Shown one piece after another: positions 12,076-23,500 of a DNA stretch of 64,000 bases. The notes beneath the pieces are model-generated. The model searched no databases and was not told where the DNA came from. It worked only from the letters and a program-made list of their open reading frames with translations. Position 1 is the first letter of the stretch; each line of letters begins with the position of its first letter. The position numbers were made by a program, and so were the translations under genes. The DNA is from Bidens hawaiensis (taxonomy: Eukaryota > Streptophyta > Magnoliopsida > Asterales > Asteraceae): NCBI GenBank assembly GCA_021521415.1, contig JAIQDT010001130.1, positions 372,001 through 436,000 on the forward strand. The letters are read 5' to 3'.

Positions 12076-12398
12076 AAACAATTTACCTTATTTAACTTGT
12101 GAACTCACCAACCTTGTGTTGACACTTTTAGTATGTTATTCTCAGGTAGCCGAGGCGGGCGCGCGGTTTAGGAGCATGCATTAATGAAAACACTTTTATT
12201 CTGCAAACTTAATTTTAACAGTTACATTTGGTTTTAAGTCGTCCTGCGTGACGCAACTTTTGAATTAAGGTTTTACGCTTCCGCATTTACTTTCATTTAA
12301 ACGTTTTTCTTTGGTTTAGTTATAACTAATGAATCCGATCCTGCCAGTTCACACCCTCTGACGGTAAAACTCCGTTAGTGGATTTTGAGGGTGTGACA

Positions 12399-12774
12399 GC
12401 GTTTATGAAATTCTTAATACATTTTGAGTCCGCTCCGTCCCCGAACTCGTCCAAGATTCGCCACTGATAGGACGAGCGGCGGAGGTATATCTCAAGAACA
12501 CACATGAAAACCAATTGCAATCTCAATATAACAATTAAAATTTATACTAATTGTTGCCGGCGGCTTCTTGTTTGACTTTTGCTTACAATTACAAAGAATC
12601 ATATATAGTGGTGGCAGTAGGTGTATTTTTGTTCAATGAATTGCAATCTTCATTCTTGAATGGAATTAATCCACTGCCTCAAATAACCTCAAACGAATCT
12701 CTCCTTTAATTGTCGAACTAACGTTCTTGTTGCGATCGATCAGTTTCTCCTAACTCCACTATGAGCTTGGTATA
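12399..12774 (-). other. copia leader sequence
   Basis: The stretch lies between the gypsy insertion and a minus-strand primer-binding site, so it is most simply the untranslated leader and early gag of the copia whose gag remains at 8855-9330. A 66-codon open frame within it is not recognisable. Confidence 0.4.
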
Positions 12775-12786
12775 GCTCTGATACCA
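12775..12786 (-). other. copia primer-binding site
   Basis: The minus strand reads TGGTATCAGAGC, complementary to the 3' end of initiator tRNA-Met, the standard primer of plant copia reverse transcription. It follows the LTR end TCTAGACCA after a short AAAAT spacer. Confidence 0.85.
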
Positions 12787-12791
12787 ATTTT

Positions 12792-13026
12792 TGGTCTAGA
12801 TGAATCGACAATCAGATCAAACAAACAAACAAACAAATGGACACGAGATATTGGGGTGACAACCCACGACTCTTTTATTATATTCAAACGAACTTAATGA
12901 ACTTAACAAACTTACAATGAGAAGAGACTTCTCTTGACAAAATAAGAACAATAACATGGACCCTTATTTATAGTTGTACTAAACTTCTTCTCCAAGAAAA
13001 CTAAACTTTCTCTTTAAGACAAAACA
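12792..13026 (-). mobile_element. copia 5' LTR, partial limits
   Basis: Upstream of the primer-binding site on the minus strand is LTR-like sequence with a CTATAAATAAGG promoter box (about 12970). It ends in TCTAGACCA at 12792. The outer boundary near 13026 is a guess from a possible TGTTTTGTC start, because no second LTR is available to compare. Confidence 0.5.
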
Positions 13027-13120
13027 TTTCATTCACTTATTTGAAATCAATTAATTAAAATAAATAAACTATAATAAAACGTAACAAACTAAAGGTCACG
13101 CTATCTACAAATGAAAAAAA

Positions 13121-13634
13121 AATGAGAAGGATTTATAAAAAAAAAAATTCTCAAAAACGTTAATAAAAAATCATAACTCAAAATAAAATAAAAAATAAAA
13201 ACACAAAAATGTTCTCCCGTGTTCCTTGTTCTAAAAAAATGTGATAAGATATTGTATCTTTTTTGTTTCTTAATATATTTTTTGTTTATTTTTGTTATTG
13301 ATTTTGCCTTGTTCCTTAATCATCTTTTTCTATATATTGTGTTATTTTACTCAACATTGTGTTAATTTTTTCGTTATTATATTATATTTTGCTATATATT
13401 GTGTATTTTTTTTATTTATCATTGTGTTTTTTGTTTATTTTCGCCATTATGTCTTTTTCTCGACATTGTATCTTTTTCGGGTTTTGTTTTGTTTTTTAAC
13501 TCGAAAGATGAGGGGGGGGGGCATTTTAGTTTTTTAAATTATTTTGTTTTTTCTGTATATTTTGAGTTATGATTTTTTTATTATTTTTTTAAATTTCTTT
13601 GAGAGGTTTTTTTTATAGTCACAAATCATTCTCA
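13121..13634. mobile_element. MITE with long terminal inverted repeats
   Basis: Sequence at 13121-13197 (TGAGAAGGATTTATAAAAAA, then TTCTCAAAAACG and AAAAAATCATAACTCAAAAT) reappears as its reverse complement at about 13548-13634 with a few mismatches and small gaps. Inverted repeats of 75-85 bp around a T-rich core of about 350 bp suggest a non-autonomous Mutator-like element. No clean 9-bp target duplication was found. The interior open frame of 81 codons is a T-rich artefact. Confidence 0.6.
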
Positions 13635-14172
13635 AACTTATTATTTTTGTCTCCTTTTGCTTTTTAACTTTTCCCACAAACTAAACCCTTAACTTTACAA
13701 ATAATTCTAGATTCCTTCGTATGTTTACTTATAATTATAGTAAACTAGTAATGGTTTTTGTAAAAGTTCAAATCTACTTACTATTTATTACTTTTTAATT
13801 TAATCTGATCTAATTTGGAGGTGATGATATTGGTGAAAATTGATAGATGCGAGGGAATATAACAATTTTTAAATGCAAACTCTGTTGTATCTCTAGAACA
13901 GGGGAAACAATCTATAAATATTCCATGAAACCACGATGTAATCACTTGTAAACTTTTCTTGATTGTAATTTTGAAATACATTACAAGTTCATAATAATTG
14001 TTCGGATTATTGTTCACAGTTTTCTGTCCTTACTGTCGCTGCCGCCACCAGCACATTCGAAACCCCTCGGCCCACAAAATTCCACTGACGCGCCCTTGCT
14101 TAAGACCAGCTACCCGATGTGCGAGATTTGAAAAGAGTTTATCACTTGTGTACATATTAATTGAACGTTTCC
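13635..14172. other. 3' flank of the TNL gene
   Basis: AT-rich sequence downstream of the TNL stop codon. It should contain the 3' UTR and polyadenylation region of that gene, but no single signal stands out, and I see no other gene or repeat here. Confidence 0.4.
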
Positions 14173-14514
14173 TCATTCTAAGTACAAACCCGTTTTCTCC
14201 GTTTTCGTAAAAATCTTAACAATAAGGGAATGCAACTCCTCTGGTATCTTTCCCCTAATTTTCGTGAAGTAGAGCTTGAAAGGACGATGTACGTTGTAAG
14301 TAACGTCTATGACTGATATCGTCTTCTCGAATTCCTTCACACAGGTTTCAACCGTCAAAGAATCGACACGGCCCAATACAAATAGATTCTTTTTGTCTGT
14401 ATAGGAGAATCTAGCTTTGGTGGCGCAAACAAAGTCAACTCCCGCAAGCCTAGATACCGCCTTCTTTATCTCGCTTAAATCACTTTCCATATTGAAATAT
14501 CCCACCCAAATCCT
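14173..14514 (-). CDS. TNL exon 8: HMA-like domain
   Basis: Acceptor TATATTACAG, then RIWVGYFNMESDLSEIKK, AVSRLAGVDFVCATK, KKNLFVLGRVD, SLTVETCVKEFEKTI and SVIDVTYNVH. The predicted order strand-helix-strand-strand-helix-strand, with ValD-type strand after AVSRLAG and the VLGRVD hairpin, is that of heavy-metal-associated (HMA) domains. The metal-binding CxxC of true metallochaperones is absent, as in many integrated HMA domains. The family call is from pattern alone. The stop codon is at 14173-14175. Confidence 0.7.
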   Translation of the reverse strand, partial: RIWVGYFNMESDLSEIKKAVSRLAGVDFVCATKARFSYTDKKNLFVLGRVDSLTVETCVKEFEKTISVIDVTYNVHRPFKLYFTKIRGKIPEELHSLIVKIFTKTEKTGLYLE

Positions 14515-17500
14515 CTGTAATATACACACAAATAAGTAGTTCTAAAAACAAACTGTTAAAATCATTGTTTAGGCAGCTTTGGTCCTACACTACACACGCA
14601 TGAACCACAACTATTCATTTTATAAAATATAAAACTGGTCATGGGGCTTAAAAAGCTTGTAAATAGAATTTGTATCAAATACAAATAATTAGCGCGCAGT
14701 GAAAGATTAATGTATACGTACTTTGTAAAGGGTGTCTCTAAGAAGCTCCGGAACAATGTATAACTGCATGGATGATATAAACAAGCCCCCCGGCTGATAA
14801 GATTTTCTCCATCCTTGTAATTCTACGACAATGTGTGATTAATATATGATTATATTTGGAGCTTAACAAGCATCCAAAATTACTTCATACAGGAAACTAG
14901 TTACCTTTATAGGGAATGCTATCACCAACCCAGGACTTTATCACTTCAGGGGTCGCCCGCTTGAAGAAATCACGGCGTGAAAGATAGTACACTCCCGTGC
15001 TCACCTCAAATGCAGACAAGTCTCCTCCAATCACTTCTTCCGTTTTCACAGTGTCCCTTTCCTGGTTTTCTTCTTGCTCTACTTCACAATCATTTATATA
15101 TACCAGGCTTGCACCACATAAGCTTGCTATCATTCCTTCCTCCACACGCACCGATACTTTGACTTTATCGCCAACTTCTAATATGTATCCAATTGGCCAG
15201 TAACTTAACCACATAGTGGCTTCATCAACTATGGGTTTGCAATACACCATAGGGTTGTATAACCAAGTAACGCCCTTTGTTTTGTTTTCGATTCTGATAA
15301 ACAAACACCACCGATCTTTAGCCACGGATCCTGATAATCTGTATAAGCAACTTACATTTAATCCGTGTATCTTGTGTTTCTTTGGATGCGAAGATACACA
15401 AAAGGACAAGTAACTGGATGATGAGGTATACTCATGTGTCAACATGCTTTGATCCTTTGTGCCTTGCAGATAGGTGCTCCTTATACCATATTCGTACAAC
15501 ATCTATGGCACATAAATTGAAGAAAAATCAAGTTAGTCGTGCATCCATTAGTTTGCGGCAAACCCAGAAATCTTTACCTAAAGTGGGGAAAACATGTTGG
15601 TTTGGGTAAACATTTCTTGTATTATGATTATTGAAATGGGTAACACTATAATACATAACAGGTCGAAATGGGCCAACGTGTCGAAACTAGTAGCACACCA
15701 CAGGTCGAAATGGCAACATAAAACCTATGTGGATTTAGAACCGCGTCAAGTGGGTCAACATTTGATGAGAAAATCACTAGGGATCAATTATTTGCATTGG
15801 GTTATACACACATGTTACACCTCTTATAATTTATATTGGCAATATTCGTAATTTTAATTTTAAGCTTATATACAGCCTTTATATATATTGGTAATATAAA
15901 AAAACAAGTTCATGACTATAAAATAATTTATTCTCAGACAAATTTTGAGACGTCTAAAGTTCAATGATTATCTTTGTATGTAGTCAATGCATCATACGAG
16001 ATCTTTCAAGGGTCCCTTATCTTGTTTTATTAAGCTTTTCCCTTGGGGACTTTATGCATCAATTAATAGGGTGTTTAACCATCACTACTAAAAAAATTAG
16101 CCTAAAGCAACTTTTATTTTACAAAAAAAGCTACATTATGTGAAGTTGTATTAGACCTAATACAATATTTTTGTTAGATAATGTAACTATTTTTCCAAAT
16201 ACAACATTTTAAAAAGGTTGCATTTGAAAGAAACAGTTACGTTACCTTATAAAAAGATTGCATTAGGTCTAATACAACTTCACCTAATACAGCTTTTTTT
16301 TTTGTAAAATAAAGGTTGTCTTAGGCCAATTTTTTTAGTGCATGTTAACAAAAATTAAAAAAAAAACCTTTATCTAACATAAATTGAACCCATAATATCC
16401 ATGTTAACAACAATGTCAGTCACTCCATCACTTTTCTAGTTTGACTAAGATGGTGTTTGTTTTTTTACAAAAGATCTTCCTGGCCTCTTTTGTCTGCAGC
16501 GCGCAGACATTGCCCTCTGCAGACCGTTTGTTTTTTCGAAGACGTATCATTAAAAAACGTCTGCGCGCCCTCTTCTTGGTGCAGACTTGGACCATAGTCT
16601 TCCAACCTCTTCCAAACTCATTATTTCCATCAGATATCAATTAAGTTATTAAGTTTTTGTTAATTGAATTCTTGTTAATTGATTTTTTCAATTGATTAGT
16701 TTTTTTTTGTTCAATTATAATTTTGCATAATTGTTCAAGTATTATTAGTTTTTAGTTGAAAAAAGTTTGTAAAAAGTTAAGGATTATAAAAAGTCTATCG
16801 AAAGTTTTTAGTTGAAAAAGGTTTGTAGAAAATTTAGGTTTATGTCATCGGCTTGTGATTGTTTTAAGCTCAAGTTTTGGCTCATTTCATTCATTATGTA
16901 TGAACTATCTACTTTCGAAAACAATTGAAAAAACTTTTGGACGAAAAAACATTCACGTGGAAAATTGTTAATGTAAGCTTTATAATTTGCTAGTTCAGAG
17001 GTATAAAATTTGGATTTATATATTTTTAATTGTTGCTAGATAATTTGTGTTTTTTGGTATAGAGCTTATATTGAAAGTTTTAGCAGTCTGCAGACATTAA
17101 AAACAAACAGTCTTCTTCTTGCAGAGTGCAGAGGTTTGGTCCACCTCTTTTGCTACAGATGTCTGCAGATGTGGTCCGCAGATTGCAGCCATTTTACCTC
17201 TGAAAAAACAAACAGCACCTAAAGGATGTAAACGATCTCTTTTATTTATTCATGGGTTTTATTTGTTTTAGCATAACTTTATTCTCTTTCCATGTCTATC
17301 TCTTGTTTCTTTTGTTAGTAAAACCCATGTATGTCTTCACAAAACGTAAATGAATGGGATAAACGGATTCTTTGATTTATCAATCTTATGAGGGCATCAG
17401 AGCAGGAACTATCGAAACCCTATAATTCCTTGTTGTCATCTTCTTCATTGATCGTGGCCACAAGCATACCAGATGGCAACAAGATTGAACCCAAACATGT

Positions 17501-20500
17501 CTTCACACTACAAGACGGGTCCTCTGTATCTGCGTATTATAAGAAGTTTCAGGTTGTGTGGGACAAACTGGAATTTGTTCTTCTCACTCCAAAGTGAACA
17601 TTTGATACTGGCAAGAGACTCATCAAGATTAAAGAAAAGGAGCGGCTTTATGAGTTTTTGCTTGTGTAGGGCCCTATTTTGTTAATTAGTCTTTTATGTT
17701 ATTTTATTTTGTGTTCGGTCGTACTATGTTAGCTTTTGTTTTGATTATGTACGTTTGGGCCCGAGACCATGTAAAGAAAAGCCCATTGGGTAGAACAATA
17801 TAAAGGAAGCATGGCATGATTTGCGCTATTAATAGTGCCAGCATGCCGATGCATTCACAACCTTCTGACAAAAATCAACAACTCTCACCACTCTCTCTAC
17901 CTTATCCTCTCTACCTTACTTATTTTAGCAAATAATCAAACACACTCAAGATCCGAGATCTTGGTTGGTTGTTGGTGATTTTCGCTAACCAACAACTAAG
18001 ATTGATTCAAGAACAAATTGTTTGATTCGGTTATAGGAGCTACAATTGGTATCAGAGCTTTTGGGTGTACTAGATGAGGTTCTTGGATCACAACCTTGGA
18101 TTTTGGTGATGTTTTCGTGTTTGTCAAGTGTGTACAAGTGTTCTTCGGGTTACTTAACGTGTTTAATGCTTAAAAATTGGCTAAATTGGTATGCACTTGA
18201 AGATCCTTGCAAACAGCATCTCGTGCAATTACTTTTCTTTAGATTCTCAATCGCAATCGCATTTTTGGTTGAATCACAATCACATATGAAAAGCCAATCG
18301 CAATCGCATTGGATTTTCAATCACAATCTCATTTTAACCACATTCGCAATTGCACTTGAGAACGAATCACATTCGCATAAGAATCCTGATCGCATTCACA
18401 TTTGAATCCTAATCGCATTCGCGTAGGAGTCCTAATCGCATCGCATTACTGTTCACTCCAAGAATCACACTTCCTTCCAATCGCATCGCATTATAGTGCG
18501 ATTGCGATTCATTTTCACTTAAATTGTTCACAAAACTTGCTGATTTTAAGGGACTGTTTTAGCTTGTGATTATTGATCAGTTTGCGAAGATGTCTTCTGA
18601 TCCAGCATTATTGAAGAACTGCATGATGTTTGAAATGAGGCTGGAACCCCAAATAAATGACCTAAACCGTTAAACATTGAAAGCAACTTTGAAGAGTGGA
18701 AGTGAAGGTTCAAGAACTTTGTTAGAATCAATGACTTTGTATTGTTAAGATCCATTGAAAATGGACCTCACAAGGCTGTGACATAGACTGTTATTGGACC
18801 AGTTGATGTACCTCCTGAAAGTTTCACTTATCTTGATAAAAAAGTTTCACTTATCTTGATAAAAAACTGATGCTTGATGATGAAAAGGAATATGGCATGA
18901 TTAGTGTGTGCTTGCCCACTGAAATATCTCTAACCTTAAGAGAATGCACCACTGCAAAAGAACTTTGGGATGCCTTGGTGGAGAAGTTTAAAGGAAATTT
19001 GGATATGAGGGAAAACCGAAGGAATATATTAAATGGAGAATTAAAGATGTTCAATCATATCGAAGGTGAAACAATAACTTCACTCATTAACAGATTTGAA
19101 AAGCTCAACACTATAATGAGAAGTGTTGGTATCGTCAGTAAGATGTCAAAGATCAACAAGAAGCTACTAAATTCATTGCCTTATACATGGAACAACAGTG
19201 TGACTACCTCAAGAGAACCACCAATCTCAATACAACACTTACAGAATTGACTGTTGGGCCTCGTTTTGTATATTTGTCTTTGGTATTGGTAGTTTATGTT
19301 TTGGGCTTGTATTTTGTATTTGCATGTTATTAGGCCCAAGGCCATGTAAAGAAGCCCATTGGGCATGTTATGTTATGAAAGTATTCTCATGCATGCTTCC
19401 TATAAATAGGAAGCATGGTATGAGAAAAACAAGCTTTTTGGTCATTCTTATCTACTTATCTTTCTCTCTACAAAAAGCCGAACATAAACCAAGATCCGAG
19501 ACCAAGGTGACCCGGTGTGATATTCCGCTAGCACCGAGTTTGGTTGATCCAAGATTAGTTGTTAGATCCACCCTTGGGACCTACATTGACCTCTATCATC
19601 AAATCATTTGAGATGGATGACAAGTTCCGAATGAATAACAACGTAACGTAAATTCTCAGAATCATGCTGGTGTTTCCACAGGTTCTGGACTGATCTTAGT
19701 GTTTCTCAATCTGTCACATCCTACTGTTCATCCATTCAATGGGGTAAAAGCGGTTCATTATGCAGCTCAGTCAGATCCAAACAAAGCTTTCATGCTATCT
19801 ATGGGTGGTTCGGGATCGTCAATATCGAATTCTGTTCAGGTATGGTAAACCAAGCCGTTAAACAAGCTCTTAAGGCTCATGGGATCAAAAAATCATCAAG
19901 CAATAAGTCAGGCAGTTTCACTCAAATGACTCTCACATCACACTATTCCATGCCTTCATGGCCAGTCATGAGGAACTGTAGCAAGGAAAACTGTTTCCTC
20001 TATATTTCCAGCAATGGGATCTTCCAGAAATCAACAAGAAAGACATTGAAAAGATATATATTAAGTACTATATGGCCATGACCATTCACAGGGCCACAAA
20101 CTTCATGAAAAAAAATATGGGAAAAACAGCTACATGGATTCTGACAGCAACAATATTGGGTTTAACAATGATAAGCTCCGTTGTTACAACTGTAATGAAA
20201 TGGGACACTTTGCAAGATAATGCACAAATCCAAGACAGCCGGCTGGAGATGTGAAGATTGTTGACGTGTCTGATTGTGAAGGGGGTAAAGGGAATGATGC
20301 TGAGAAAAGACTTGCTAGTCAAAGTAATTCACCAGGTCAGGGGGTCCTAAGGATTGGTCTATGCAACTCAAAGACAAAGGGACGACTCACTCAATCAGGT
20401 GAATCTATTGAGCCAGATTGGGTGGGTCAAATGGGTAAATTGATTAATCCTTTGAACTTAGCAGGGATGACTTTTGTGAATGGGGATCAAGCTTCATCAA

Positions 20501-23500
20501 GCACTGCAACAGGAAGCAGCCAAGGAAATCCTGACATTCCCAAGGTACACACACATTTATGTTCTTAATTATGTATTGCTAAAGTGGAAAACTATAGAGA
20601 CCATAATGCTAGGTTGATTAGAGAAAACATTGACATTAAGTACCAAAATGATGAGTATAAGAAAGCTGATAAGATATATACCACTAAATTAAAACTCATC
20701 ATGATGACATGGCAACTTAAATAGAAAGTTATTTGAAGCAAATTTGCTAGTTGACTCTTACAGTAAACTTCCGGTCGCCTCGGGTTCTCATGTTTTTTCA
20801 AATACCCTCTTTTCGGTTTGTAGTGGCCTTTGCCTTTCCTTTTCTAGGCATACATGGTTTCTTCTTCGGTTTTCATGGTTACGCCACTTATCTGTTTTAC
20901 AAAAGCTTCTTGGCTTGCAAGAAGGTTTTCAAACTCATTGAGGGTTAGTTGAGTTTGCCATCCTTGCAGCGCCGTGACAAAGCTATGCTATTCCTGCTTT
21001 AGACCATGAACGATAATTCCCTTCATTCTTGATTTGCCAATCTCTCCTTGTGCATCTAATTCCTCGATCTCTCTGCAGAAACTTTTCACTTTATGGATGT
21101 ACCAGGGAATTGTAGCTTCACATCATTCCGTTTAGAGAACAACGCAAGTAGTATGTCCCACACCGCTTAAGGCGTTTCTGCCTCTTGTATGTGTTCAAGA
21201 ATTTCTTCTTCAACCGTTGTCTTCAAGATGAACAACGATTTTCCCACCTTGATTCACCACTTATTTATCACCCCATTGGTGTCGATTCTTGGTAGTGTCG
21301 TGTCTCCTCCGTTTACAACCTCCCATAAATCTTGACCTTGCAAATACGATTGGATGCAGGCCAACCATGTTTAGTAGTTCTGGTTGTTGAGTTTCTTCAC
21401 GCCTCCTACAATTTGGAAATTGGCCATGGGTTGGCTCTTGATATCACTTGTTACGTTTACAAGTGATGAATCAAAGCCACTAAGAACACCGAGAACTCTG
21501 TACCCAACTCGTGCACGACTCTTTCTGGTTTATTGACTCAAAGGAAATAAACAATACAAGAAAATAATTAAACTACAATGGCTTTTATAGACATACAAAA
21601 ACTTGCACCCTACGATTCTACTCTGACTGCAACACAAATACTAAACACATTCAAATTCAAACTAATAGGATTAATTAATATTATCTTCCTTCCTTGTAGC
21701 ATTATCTCGAACAGTTTGTATTTCCATTGTTCCCCAAGTGTTATATATTTTAACACGTGGCAACTCCACTACCACCACCATAGTCGTCACCAATGACCAT
21801 AGAATAAATATATCTGGTGAACTGGTTTGGATTTTTTTTCCTTCTAAAACTACTAATTTCACCTGAGCCCTTTTTTGATTGTAACCGGCCATACTGTTCC
21901 CATTTGAAATGGTGTGTTTAAACCTGAACATTATGTTTCTTAGAACCCCTTATGACCCTAACCCAGTCTGACATGAACAATTACACTACCCGACAACCAA
22001 CCCGTTATTGGAAATTAAGTCAAAAGATTACGGGTTAAAGTTGTAATATTGTAAATAGGAGAAGTCATATATAATTAGTGCCATTTCGTGTGTTAAAAGA
22101 ATCTCAATGTTTTTATGTTGATTGCGTCTCTTTGTTGAATTGATTCACCCTGAGTTCCAACACCCATAGTAGCTTGCATGCATGACATACATAAACGTTT
22201 ATTTAATTTTGCATTCATGTGAGAAAAGTTAAGATAGACAACCTGGATATGCCGAATTATGCCTTCATCATGAATATCACCACAAATCAGGTTCACCGTA
22301 TGATCTTGATATGCTTTGATCCATTTCATATGCCCCAGATCTGCTTCATCAAGTTCTTCAATAGCCACCAATTTAAAAAGACCATAAACTTCGCACAGGT
22401 TGAAACAACCTCTATAGTCAAACTTCTTCAGTCTGAAACGTGTTGATTGGAATGTTACTTTCTCCAGTAACCTACACTTGTAAGTATGCAACTCCTCTAG
22501 CGTATTTGGGAGACACAGAATGGACTTGAGGTTCTTACAAGAATTCAAGTTGAGTACCCGAAGCATTTTAAGATCAATGTTATTGGGCAACTGATCAAAC
22601 AGATTACGACCTAAATTCAGACCATATAATGGGCCATTGACTATAACACGAAGGTCGTTGTGATACTTAAGATTGAACTCAGCAAGAAACAAAAATTTTA
22701 ACGACTGTGGTAAGGAAAAGAATGACTGCTCGGGAATTCCTCCCCCAACACATAAAGCTTTTAGCATTTTGTGTTGATTTACAAGCTTCCTAATCCATGA
22801 TTCCTTCCATAGATTTTCACACCCTGATAAGTTCAATAGAGTAAGATTTTGAAGACCTTTAAGGGTTTCACAAACATGAGTCAGATCACTACAGCCCCAA
22901 AGGATCAAAGTCTCAAGATTAGGCAGCCGATAAAGCTTGCGGATACTGACTAGATTTTCGCAAATCTGAAGGTTTAGAATCTTCAATGAATTTATAACCT
23001 ATTTCAAGGAAAAAAAAATGACAGTTTATGTGAATATAAGTAGTCAGTTAATAAACCAAATGCTTAATTCCTACCGTGGGTGGTTCAAACATTTCCAACT
23101 TTCCTTCAGTCATATCTATAGCCACCAAGAAGCTGCTCATCAATAAGCCTGATGGTATTGCTTTTAAATGACATCCATGCCAACACAACCATCTTAACTC
23201 AGGAAAATTCTTATAGTGCCCCTTGAGTTTCACATATTTCAGTTGCAACAACTTTAGTTTGTGCATCTTTGAAATCGAGCTTGTTTTAATGACTGATGCC
23301 TGAAAAAATTAGTATACCTCGTATCTTAGGTTAAATGTATGAGAGGTATATGAAGCATATCACAATTTAAAACATTATATAAAAAAAAAGCCAACACAAA
23401 TGACAGTGTTAATCATGCAATTTTGGTGTTTCCTAAGTTACTTAGGGCTTGTTCGGTTCGCATTATATTTTAAAGGAATTTGAATAGGAAATGGTTCGAA

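Larger units (their letters stand above)
9529..12398 (+). mobile_element. 3' end of Ty3/gypsy element with 3' LTR
   Basis: About 90 bp of internal sequence (GGGACGAAAATTC, then the polypurine tract AACAAGGGAATGA) precede an LTR from 9618 (TGTGACAATC) to 12398 (GGGTGTGACA), 2,781 bp. The GGGACGAAAATTC plus AACAAGG arrangement is the usual 3' end of chromovirus-type gypsy elements. The 10-bp string GCGTTTATGA stands on both sides (9519-9528 and 12399-12408), so a deleted element inserted in the copia leader is likely. All of gag and pol is lost. Confidence 0.75.
17665..20740 (+). mobile_element. truncated copia with 5' LTR and gag
   Basis: 5' LTR from 17665 (TGTAGGGCCC) to 18044 (GGAGCTACA), 380 bp, with an AATATAAAGG box near 17800. 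A primer-binding site follows, then a repeat-rich leader, then gag to about 20740, with a solo LTR inside. Pol and the 3' LTR are missing. It lies in TNL intron 5 on the strand opposite to the gene. Confidence 0.8.

Noticed and set aside
13292..13537. 81-codon Phe/Leu/Ile-rich frame resembling a membrane protein
   Set aside because: It is the T-rich core of the MITE; hydrophobicity follows from base composition.
14173..23299. Treating LRR, C-JID and HMA-like pieces as separate short genes
   Set aside because: Splice sites and phases join them, and their order and strand match a single TNL. No start codon context or promoter supports independent genes.
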